Source: Anaerolineae bacterium (GTDB taxonomy: Bacteria; Chloroflexota; Anaerolineae; J102). Taken from it: DNA of 5,798 bases. This document shows, piece by piece, positions 1-4,684 of this stretch. The stretch covers positions 1 to 5,798 of the forward strand of contig JALWDV010000019.1 in the NCBI GenBank assembly GCA_027036755.1, given 5' to 3'. Within the stretch, counting starts at the first letter, position 1. Every line of letters starts with the position of its first letter. The notes below the pieces were generated by a model that was not told the origin of the DNA, made no database searches, and saw only the letters and a list, made by a program, of their open reading frames with translations. Both the position numbers and the translations under genes were made by a program.

Positions 1-2
1 CT

Positions 3-503
3 TACGGGTATGGCATTCGTTCGATTGCAGTGGACCATAATCAGTTTGACGGGATTGTCCCCGAAAGTTTGTGCCATCCTCAAATAATTGAGCTTAACAT
101 CTCCCAAAACAAGCTAACTGATGGCCCGGATTGCCTGACGGAAAAGGCTCCCGACTGGCGGGAAACCCAGACCATCCCCCCCGCCGATCTGACCCTAACC
201 CCCGGTTATGGCGCTGTGACTCTGACCTGGACGCCAATCCCGTATAACGGCGGAGCGGGAAATTACCGCATCGAATACAGCAGCGATGGCGGGGCCACGT
301 GGCGACTGCATGGGGCCACGCCCAACAAACAAACCCGTAGCTACGTGGCTGGCGGCCTTGCGCCCGGCATCGAGTACCATTTCCGCGTGCAGACCTTTAG
401 CGCCGAAGAGGGTTATGTGTGGGAAAGCGTCTACAGCGACGTTGTCACCGGCTCTCCGTCGGGCGAGCCCATCAGGCAGTTCTTGCCAGTCGTCTTACAT
501 TGA
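3..503 (+). CDS. C-terminal part of secreted leucine-rich-repeat / fibronectin type III protein (5' truncated by window)
   Basis: The frame is open from base 3 to the TGA at 501-503 with no convincing start, so about 166 C-terminal residues of a larger protein are visible. The GTG at 30 is an internal Val within an LRR, not a start. Visible residues 1-50 hold two leucine-rich repeats of the LxxLxLxxNxFxGxIP type (IRSIAVDHNQFDGIVPESL, then IIELNISQNKLTD). Residues of about 55-150 fit one fibronectin type III domain: a Pro-rich lead-in, GAVTLTWTP, YRIEYSSDGGATW, and LAPGIEYHFRVQTF before the last strand. The chain ends in a short hydrophobic tail, RQFLPVVLH. LRR plus Fn3 suggests an extracellular or surface-attached binding protein; the ligand is unknown. 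I recall similar xLPLVxR-like C-termini in many secreted Chloroflexota proteins, which suggests a shared sorting tail (inference). No terminator with a T-run follows. The domain call is firm; the role is open. Confidence 0.85.
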   Translation, partial: YGYGIRSIAVDHNQFDGIVPESLCHPQIIELNISQNKLTDGPDCLTEKAPDWRETQTIPPADLTLTPGYGAVTLTWTPIPYNGGAGNYRIEYSSDGGATWRLHGATPNKQTRSYVAGGLAPGIEYHFRVQTFSAEEGYVWESVYSDVVTGSPSGEPIRQFLPVVLH

Positions 504-540
504 AATATTGGGCATGGTTCAGATCGTCCTTCCATCAGCT

Positions 541-671
541 TTACAATTTCAATAGGGTCAACGCCTGGCAAAGCACGTCAAACGTAAAGCGTCAAACGTC
601 AAAACGTGGCGAAAAAAGGCTCTTTTTGACGTTTGACGTATGACGTTTGACGTTTGACGGAGAAATTGTAA
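541..671. repeat. 131-bp imperfect palindrome built from inverted arrays of a 7-bp repeat (STRR/MITE-like)
   Basis: The ends are a perfect 10-bp inverted repeat, TTACAATTTC (541-550) and GAAATTGTAA (662-671). Inside, four tandem heptamers of consensus CGTCAAA lie at 576-603 (the second unit reads CGTAAAG). Five of the complementary heptamer TTTGACG lie at 625-659 (the third reads TATGACG). The arms 591-604 and 624-637 are perfectly complementary over 14 bp, around a loop of about 19 nt containing a run of six A. The structure resembles the short tandemly repeated heptanucleotides known from cyanobacterial genomes, here folded into one large hairpin. It could be a small non-autonomous mobile element or a transcript-end structure; without a T-tract a classical terminator is unlikely. 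A related array sits at 5633-5660. Confidence 0.8.
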
Positions 672-783
672 GGATGGTTTTGAATGAAAATGAACCATGC
701 CAAATATTGATCTCACGCCAGATATCAGGAAGAGGGAAAGGTTTGTGCGGCGTCTCGGGCCTCGGGCAGGTCTCGGCTTCGCC

Positions 784-841
784 CCCCTCCTTTGCTTCCT
801 CCCCCACTCCGGGACGGGCGGGAGAGGAAATATGGAAGGGG
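784..841. repeat. Imperfect hairpin with pyrimidine-rich left arm and purine-rich right arm
   Basis: The left arm at about 784-805 (CCCCTCC, then CTTCCTCCCCC) is largely complementary to the right arm at about 819-841 (CGGGAGAGGAAA, then GGAAGGGG). Several mismatches fall mid-stem, and the apex of about 13 nt is GC-rich. The strand asymmetry (nearly all C/T, then nearly all G/A) is the striking property. Function is unknown; no T-run follows, so I do not call it a terminator. Confidence 0.45.
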
Positions 842-926
842 ATTTGTATGCGCCGCCCGCCCTGACGCCTGTCGTTAGCCAACCACACGGAACTATGTTC
901 GCATGAGATAAAACTGGAAGTGCAAA

Positions 927-2279
927 ATGAAACGATCCACGAGTATAGCAGGAGGAATGCTGGGCCTGTTGGCGTTAGGAGTGCTACTGATAGCCTTAGT
1001 TTTGACGATTCACGGGTTGCCAAGAGATATAGAACCTGCATCGCAAGTTTTTCAGTCACCTACTATAATAACGCCGACGCAACCTCCTTATCCACCGCCT
1101 GCTACGTCCACACCTCCAAGGACACCAACCGCCGTGCCTACGGCGTCCACGACCGTCACTCCACCGACGTCTAGTACGCCCACCGCTGTGCCCACAGCAT
1201 CAGGGCCACTGCCCCCTGGCCCGAAGGTGGTGTATGCAGAAACAGCACCGGATGGGACCGTTACCTTCTGGGCAGCAAGTGCCGTCAATCCCGAACGGCG
1301 TCGCATGCTTACGACAGCGGACCCTGCCCGGTTTGGTGTAAACGCCGCCCTCTCACATGATGGGAGTTGGATCGCTTATACTTTTACGCCCACAAACGAT
1401 CGCTTTGCGGCGGAACTGTGGGTGGTCCGTCTCGATGGAACGGAGCGCAAGCAGCTTGCCACTGGTATCGATGTGGGGAGATACGTGAACTACCCAATTT
1501 GGTCGCCAGATAACCGCTATGTGGCTGTGATTCGACAAAAGTTTGAAACATCTCCTCAACTATCGTCTTTCCCTTATACTCAGACGATTTCAATTATTAA
1601 CATTGATACTGGTCAGAAGATTCCTTTGGTGGAAGCTCATGTTCCTAGCATTGAGGAAGAAGCCAGCCGAAATATCTTCCCACTTGACTGGTCCTCAGAT
1701 AGCCGATTCCTCTATTACCGCTTAGGGGCGGTTAATCATGTCGAACTGTGGCGTATTGATGTGAAGACGTACGTTCGCGAGTATGTCAATACGATCTCGG
1801 AACAAGGTGCGCCAAGGTGTTATTTCCTTTCCCCAAATGATCGTTGGTTGCTGTGCACAATTTTAGAAACACGTGATCCTCCGCAGTATGCTGTTACCTT
1901 AGTGCCTACAGAACCAAGAGGGCAAATTGAAGTTCTCATCAGTGGAGCCCGCGATGCGCTTTACAACCCCATCTGGCATCCTGATGGGCAGGAGGTGACT
2001 ATTGTCTTGCCACCCCAAGCCAACGAACAGGCAAAATTGCAAGCTATTAATGTGCGAACTCGAGCTACAAGAACCATCGCTGTGGCGGAAGCGGGGGTCC
2101 TCGTTCCTCGGATGTGGTCATCGGATGGCCGGTGGTTGGCAGTGCAGAGGTATCCCGAAACGTACCGTAACCTGTTTATCCTCTCCTCTGATGGAACTCA
2201 AACCCGTCAGATCTACACAACAGGGAGCGTTAAGATGATTGGCTGGCTGACCGATGATTTATTTGGCGAATCACGGTGA
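927..2279 (+). CDS. Membrane-anchored PD40/TolB-like six-bladed beta-propeller protein with Pro/Thr linker
   Basis: The product is 450 aa. ATG at 927 is preceded by GGAAG at 915-919 with a 7-nt gap, and the hydrophobic segment starts directly after KRSTS, which supports this start. Residues of about 7-29 form one membrane segment; with no lipobox Cys this is a signal anchor or uncleaved signal, placing the rest outside the membrane. Residues 45-98 are a Pro/Thr/Ser linker with the 9-mer TPTAVPTAS twice. Residues of about 100-450 carry six blade signatures of the WSPDGRWLAV type: SHDGSWIAYT (143), WSPDNRYVAV (192), WSSDSRFLYY (255), LSPNDRWLLC (301), WHPDGQEVTIV (350) and WSSDGRWLAV (397). This matches the six-bladed TolB/PD40 fold. 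No catalytic domain is fused, so a binding or scaffold role in the cell envelope is likely; the partner is unknown. The stop overlaps the ribosome site of a following, now broken, gene (operon). Confidence 0.85.
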   Translation: MKRSTSIAGGMLGLLALGVLLIALVLTIHGLPRDIEPASQVFQSPTIITPTQPPYPPPATSTPPRTPTAVPTASTTVTPPTSSTPTAVPTASGPLPPGPKVVYAETAPDGTVTFWAASAVNPERRRMLTTADPARFGVNAALSHDGSWIAYTFTPTNDRFAAELWVVRLDGTERKQLATGIDVGRYVNYPIWSPDNRYVAVIRQKFETSPQLSSFPYTQTISIINIDTGQKIPLVEAHVPSIEEEASRNIFPLDWSSDSRFLYYRLGAVNHVELWRIDVKTYVREYVNTISEQGAPRCYFLSPNDRWLLCTILETRDPPQYAVTLVPTEPRGQIEVLISGARDALYNPIWHPDGQEVTIVLPPQANEQAKLQAINVRTRATRTIAVAEAGVLVPRMWSSDGRWLAVQRYPETYRNLFILSSDGTQTRQIYTTGSVKMIGWLTDDLFGESR

Positions 2280-2285
2280 AGGAGG
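2279..2285 (+). promoter_or_regulatory. Strong Shine-Dalgarno AAGGAGG for the interrupted downstream gene
   Basis: A full AAGGAGG shares its first A with the TGA stop (2277-2279) of the propeller gene and lies 8 nt before an ATG at 2294. This overlap is typical of translationally coupled operon neighbours and marks the position of a real second gene, of which only the start survives. Confidence 0.7.
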
Positions 2286-2293
2286 AACAGACC

Positions 2294-2341
2294 ATGCTTC
2301 ATTGCAGATTATTGGATTATAGCTCATTTCGCCTTGATATC
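2294..2341 (+). pseudogene. 5' remnant of an unidentified gene interrupted by the insertion sequence
   Basis: ATG at 2294 follows the perfect ribosome site at 2279-2285. Only 16 codons (MLHCRLLDYSSFRLDI) precede the left terminal repeat of the IS at 2342; the frame then reads into the IS and stops at 2399-2401. On the far side of the IS (from 3212) the sequence LVMLSLSEPNPMVNIMRPPL is open and would be in phase if the IS were excised exactly. That continuation meets the repeat island after about 33 codons and resembles no family I know. I cannot say what the gene was, or whether the 3212-3310 fragment belongs to it. A functional 35-aa peptide ending inside the IS is possible but less likely. 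Confidence 0.45.
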
Positions 2342-2356
2342 CAATACCTTCGCCAA
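2342..2356. repeat. Left terminal inverted repeat of the IS
   Basis: CAATACCTTCGCCAA is the exact reverse complement of 3197-3211. It starts immediately beyond the transposase stop codon (2357-2359 read on the minus strand). Confidence 0.9.
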
Positions 2357-3116
2357 TCAGGCAGCTCTGGCCCGTGGGGGCCGATTATGAACGCTGCCTA
2401 ATCGGGCGATAAAGCGAGTGATGCGTTGAAATAAAATAGGCTCCGGTTTTTGCGGAAGCAATTTCAATGTTTCCGAGGCGTAGAACTCGCCCCGGAAGTG
2501 CGTTTTCAAATCAAGCACGCCTGCTTGAGGCGATTCCTCTCGGAAGGCCCGGAGGAGGTGTTGCGAAACGCCCACCATGAACAGGGAAAGCTGGATAGCA
2601 TTGGTGACGGCGGTCTCCTCCACCACCATGAAATCCTCCAGCCCCCAGAATTGTTTGGCGTCGCGGAAGTTGAACTCGATCTGGAAGCGAAGTCGATAAA
2701 AGCGAATAAGTTTCTCCGCCGGTAGGTCGAGATCGGTGCTGAAGAGGACGACATGCGCTCGCTTGTGCGTGGCGAGATTCGTCTTGACGATAATGACGAC
2801 GTTCAAAGGCTCCGCAAAAGACTTGTGCAGCATGACCGCCTGGTAGATGTCGGTGCGGACGCCCTTCTCCGTGACGGAAAACATGAAGGTAGCTCTTGAA
2901 AAACAGCCAGAACAGGGTTGATCATGGCAAAGCCGTATGGAAAAAGCGCTGAATCGTACGGTAGCTGCCTCCTTTATCCGCCCAACGTGAGAGCCCCAGC
3001 ATGGTCACCCGGCCGCTCGACCGCAGCATGGCGGTGATGACGATGGCCATCCGCCGCAGGCTCGTCTTGGAAAGCGTTGTTTCGAAAATGGTTAAAAGTG
3101 TGGTAATCTTTGGCAT
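2357..3116 (-). pseudogene. IS4-superfamily DDE transposase, central region deleted and frameshifted
   Basis: The N-terminal part is read from ATG at 3116 down to a TGA at 2924-2922 (64 aa, MPKITTLLTIFETTLSKTSL onward, then DKGGSYRTIQRFFHTALP). Past that stop the same frame continues STLFWLFFKSYL, typical of the family, so the TGA looks like a mutated Trp codon. The C-terminal part is in another frame, from about 2884 to the stop at 2357 (about 175 aa). It contains RIYQA-like TDIYQAVMLHK, NVVIIVKTN, and the IS4 signature Y-(2)-R-(3)-E-(6)-K in YRLRFQIEFNFRDAK. Compared with full-length relatives of about 430-450 aa as I remember them, nearly 200 central residues are gone, including the regions carrying the first two catalytic Asp. 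The protein cannot be active. Family assignment is firm; the subgroup is not settled. Confidence 0.88.
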
Positions 3117-3196
3117 GAGTGGTGTGAATGGTGGAGAGAAACCATTTGGTCGTGATTTCTCCCATTCTATTCACCCACTCACTTCCTTCCTACTTT

Positions 3197-3211
3197 TTGG
3201 CGAAGGTATTG
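3197..3211. repeat. Right terminal inverted repeat of the IS
   Basis: TTGGCGAAGGTATTG is complementary to 2342-2356 over all 15 bases. The transposase start codon on the minus strand lies about 80 bp inward, leaving room for a promoter. Confidence 0.9.
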
Positions 3212-3329
3212 CTCGTTATGCTTTCTCTTTCAGAACCGAATCCAATGGTCAACATCATGCGGCCACCACTGAACGAAAACTGGCAGCATGATCATTCCTT
3301 TACCAGTTTAGGACGCACCCTTTTAATTT
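3212..3329. other. Short stretch between IS and repeat island
   Basis: Bases 3212-3310 lie outside the IS and may be the remaining part of the gene that starts at 2294. An open frame runs to a TGA at 3344-3346, but its last codons come from the palindromic repeat, it lacks a ribosome site and it has no recognisable domain. From 3311 the repeat island begins. Confidence 0.4.
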
Positions 3330-3339
3330 GGGTGCGTCC
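3311..3339. repeat. Back-to-back repeat ends GGACGCACCC / GGGTGCGTCC
   Basis: GGACGCACCC (3311-3320) and GGGTGCGTCC (3330-3339) form a perfect 10-bp inverted repeat around TTTTAATTT, extended by flanking TTTA and CAAA to 13 of 14 pairs. The second arm is the left end of palindromic copy A. The first arm plus spacer (3311-3329) recurs directly at 3689-3707 with one mismatch (18 of 19). The 9-bp tract TTTTRATTT therefore sits outside both ends of copy A and could be a target duplication, or this may be the junction of two adjacent element ends. It could fold in RNA, but CAAATGAG rather than a T-run follows. Confidence 0.7.
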
Positions 3340-3698
3340 CAAATGAGTTGGAAAGTTAAAATAATCCATTCATTAACGGGGCGCTTCGCGCCCGCCGCCA
3401 GCGCCGGGGGATGAAGTCCCCCGGCTAGAAACAGCGCCCCTGCGGGGCTAGTACAAGGAGGCGTAAGTCGTTGTATGATTGGCTGCGCGCGCTTGCGTCC
3501 AGCCGGATTCGCAATCCGGCGGGTTAAGCGGGAAAAGTGCGCCGGATCGCACATCCGGCGCGGCGCATTAGCATAGCAAACCGTACAATCATTTCGGCCT
3601 TCGTGTACTAGCCGGATTTATCCGGCGCTGTTTTGTAGCCCGGCGACTTCATCGCCGGGCGGACGTGGCAAACGCTTCAACCGAAAAAGGACGCACCC
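3330..3698. repeat. Palindromic multi-hairpin REP/MITE-like element, copy A (interrupted by a nested insertion)
   Basis: The ends are GGGTGCGTCC and GGACGCACCC. Excluding the nested insertion, the element is about 209 bp. It contains successive hairpins: 3379-3393 (GGGCGC, loop TTC); 3403-3425 (9-bp stem GCCGGGGGA, loop TGAAG); 3436-3448 (GCCCC, loop TGC); 3611-3626 (GCCGGA, loop TTTA); 3638-3660 (9-bp stem GCCCGGCGA, loop CTTCA). The last four are each headed 5' by CTAG or GTAG on one strand: the first two of these on minus, the last two on plus. The whole element is also an imperfect palindrome, since AAACAGCGCC (3429-3438) pairs with GGCGCTGTTT (3624-3633). Bases 3394-3451 and 3612-3641 are identical to copy B at 5711-5768 and 5769-5798. 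The hairpin plus GTAG layout resembles RAYT-mobilised REP/BIME sequences; no RAYT gene is present. The left arm (3340-3393) differs from copy B. Confidence 0.85.
3452..3607. mobile_element. Nested ~156-bp palindromic MITE-like insertion flanked by CTAG duplications
   Basis: Copy B reads straight from GGGG through one CTAG into CCGG. Here the same two sequences are separated by 156 bp, with CTAG on both sides (3448-3451 and 3608-3611). The ends are imperfect inverted repeats: about 22 of the first 32 bases (TACAAGGAGGC...) match the reverse complement of the last 32 (TACACGAAGGC...). Because CTAG and the end bases overlap, the insertion can equally be read as 158 bp starting with GTACA and flanked by a TA duplication, as in IS630/Tc1-type MITEs. 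It carries two perfect hairpins: 3502-3520 (GCCGGATT, loop CGC) and 3539-3561 (GCGCCGGAT, loop CGCAC). It has no coding capacity. The transposase that moved it is not in this window. Confidence 0.8.
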
Positions 3699-3715
3699 TT
3701 TTGATTTTATCTGGT

Positions 3716-3754
3716 TTCATCTGCGTAGATCAGCTTTTTCTGCTTCATCTGCGT
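3716..3754 (+). repeat. 11-bp direct repeat in the ppk2 leader
   Basis: TTCATCTGCGT occurs at 3716-3726 and again at 3744-3754, 28 bp apart, in a T-rich stretch between copy A and ppk2. It may be a remnant of a larger dispersed repeat, or paired sites for a regulator on the same helix face only if spacing near 28 bp is tolerated. I see no convincing -35/-10 pair here. Confidence 0.5.
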
Positions 3755-3820
3755 TCTATTTACGAAGCAGCCCTGCAAAGAAGCCCACGAGATCTTTCCC
3801 CCAACGTTTTTCTGCATTTT

Positions 3821-3825
3821 GGAGG
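3821..3825 (+). promoter_or_regulatory. ppk2: Ribosome binding site GGAGG deciding the ppk2 start
   Basis: GGAGG is followed by C-A-ATG-ATG. The second ATG (3831) lies 5 nt after the motif and the first (3828) only 2 nt after, so 3831 is the better start. An upstream in-frame TTG at 3819 overlaps the motif and is not a credible start. Confidence 0.75.
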
Positions 3826-3830
3826 CAATG

Positions 3831-4682
3831 ATGTCAAAAGACCAACAGAAGAGAAAGCAGCCGACCGTCGCGGCCGAGGATTCTCCCACCTCGTTGCACA
3901 AAAAACGTCTGCCAAAAAAGTTTTACGAATCGGAGTTGAAGAAGCTCCAGATCGAGCTGGTGAAACTGCAGGGGTGGATCAAGCACGAGGGGCTGCGTGT
4001 TGTGGTGATCTTCGAAGGGCGGGACGCCGCGGGCAAGGGCGGCGTCATCAAGCGCATCACCGAACGCATGAATCCACGCGTTGTGCGGGTGGTGGCGCTG
4101 GGCGTTCCCACAGAAAAAGAGAAAACCCAGTGGTATTTCCAGCGTTACGTGGCGCATCTGCCCGCCGCGGGCGAAATGGTGCTGTTCGACCGCAGTTGGT
4201 ACAATCGGGCGGGCGTCGAGCGGGTCATGGGCTTTTGCACCGAAGAGGAGTACTGGGAGTTCCTGCGCTCGGCCCCCGTCTTCGAGCGGATGCTGATTCG
4301 CTCGGGCATCATTCTCATCAAATACTGGTTTTCGGTGAGCAAAGAGGAGCAGGAGCGGCGATTCCAGGCCCGGGCCAAAGACCCCACCAAACGCTGGAAG
4401 CTGAGCCCCATGGACATCAAGGCCCGAGCCTTGTGGGAGGAGTACTCCAAGGCCAAAGACGAGATGTTCGCCTACACCGACATCAAGCAATCGCCCTGGT
4501 GGGTGGTGAATTCGGATGACAAACGCCGCGCCCGCCTGAACACCATCCATCACCTTCTCAGCATGATTCCCTACGAAGACCTAACCCCCGGGCCCATCGA
4601 ACTGCCCCCGCGGCCCGAACCGCGCACCAAATACATGCGCCCCCCCATGGAATATCAGAACTTTGTGCCCGAAGTGTACTGA
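3831..4682 (+). CDS. ppk2: Polyphosphate kinase 2 (PPK2 family, class I-like single-domain)
   Basis: This cytoplasmic enzyme of 283 aa transfers phosphate between inorganic polyphosphate and nucleotides; class I members mainly make NTP from NDP and polyP. The single P-loop-type domain is complete. The Walker A motif EGRDAAGKGG is at residues 62-71, followed by VIKRITE. The Walker B/Asp segment VLFDRSWYNRAGVERVMGFC is near 117-136. Lid-region basic residues include RRFQARAKDP and KRWKLSPMD at about 177-195, and SPWWVVNSDDKRRARLN is at 221-237. GRDAAGKGG is typical of class I, whereas class III usually has DAAGKDG. The N-terminal 30 residues are Lys-rich and variable, as usual. The length is normal for a one-domain PPK2. 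The gene heads an operon with the ROK kinase (2-nt gap) and lies just downstream of palindromic copy A. The leader (3699-3830) has no clear promoter. The family is certain; the nucleotide preference is inferred. Confidence 0.95.
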   Translation: MSKDQQKRKQPTVAAEDSPTSLHKKRLPKKFYESELKKLQIELVKLQGWIKHEGLRVVVIFEGRDAAGKGGVIKRITERMNPRVVRVVALGVPTEKEKTQWYFQRYVAHLPAAGEMVLFDRSWYNRAGVERVMGFCTEEEYWEFLRSAPVFERMLIRSGIILIKYWFSVSKEEQERRFQARAKDPTKRWKLSPMDIKARALWEEYSKAKDEMFAYTDIKQSPWWVVNSDDKRRARLNTIHHLLSMIPYEDLTPGPIELPPRPEPRTKYMRPPMEYQNFVPEVY

Positions 4683-4684
4683 TT

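Larger units (their letters stand above)
504..926. other. Gene-free stretch between LRR/Fn3 gene and beta-propeller gene
   Basis: I find no credible gene here on either strand. Possible reading frames run through the heptamer repeats and low-complexity purine/pyrimidine tracts, lack ribosome sites and show no recognisable domain. The stretch holds the palindromic heptamer element (541-671) and a second imperfect hairpin (784-841), described separately. I see no confident sigma-70 promoter for the gene at 927, although that promoter must lie here unless the gene is co-transcribed from upstream. Confidence 0.7.
2342..3211 (-). mobile_element. Internally deleted IS4-superfamily insertion sequence (870 bp) with intact terminal repeats
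   Basis: The borders are a perfect 15-bp inverted repeat, CAATACCTTCGCCAA at 2342-2356 and its complement at 3197-3211. The transposase remnant lies on the minus strand, and its stop codon directly abuts the left repeat. Both element ends and the transposase N- and C-termini survive, but the centre is missing, so this is a deletion derivative of an element I estimate at roughly 1.4-1.6 kb. No target-site duplication is visible: the flanks are GATATC on the left and CTCGTT on the right. Because both ends are intact, it might still be moved in trans by a full-length relative. It broke the gene beginning at 2294. Confidence 0.85.

Noticed and set aside
576..659. Heptamer arrays considered as a small CRISPR
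   Set aside because: The units are 7 bp and directly contiguous with no unique spacers, and the two arrays are inverted to each other.
592..1059. 155-codon open frame on the minus strand across the heptamer palindrome and hairpin
   Set aside because: It begins inside the real gene at 927, reads through repeat DNA and low-complexity tracts, and shows no domain or ribosome site.
3311..3339. Hairpin considered as an intrinsic terminator
   Set aside because: No T-run follows the stem, and the same arms are ends of the dispersed palindromic element at 3689-3698 and 5677-5686.
3128..3346. 72-codon plus-strand frame running from inside the IS into the repeat island
   Set aside because: It starts within the IS, crosses its terminal repeat and ends in repeat sequence; at most 3212-3310 may be old coding DNA.
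3330..3698. Repeat island considered as a retron or structured RNA gene
   Set aside because: No reverse transcriptase or partner gene is nearby, and the terminal repeats plus a second dispersed copy fit a mobile palindromic element better.
3819..3833. TTG at 3819 or ATG at 3828 as the ppk2 start
   Set aside because: The TTG overlaps the GGAGG ribosome site and the first ATG is only 2 nt from it; ATG at 3831 has workable spacing.
3665..4519. 284-codon plus-strand frame starting in the repeat island and overlapping ppk2
   Set aside because: It is out of frame with the conserved PPK2 motifs, the product is Arg/Gly/His-rich with no domain, and its start lies inside palindromic copy A.
3834..4553. 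239-codon minus-strand open frame opposite ppk2
   Set aside because: It lies fully antisense to an unmistakable PPK2, and its His/Leu/Gly-rich composition is typical of a complement of GC-rich coding DNA.
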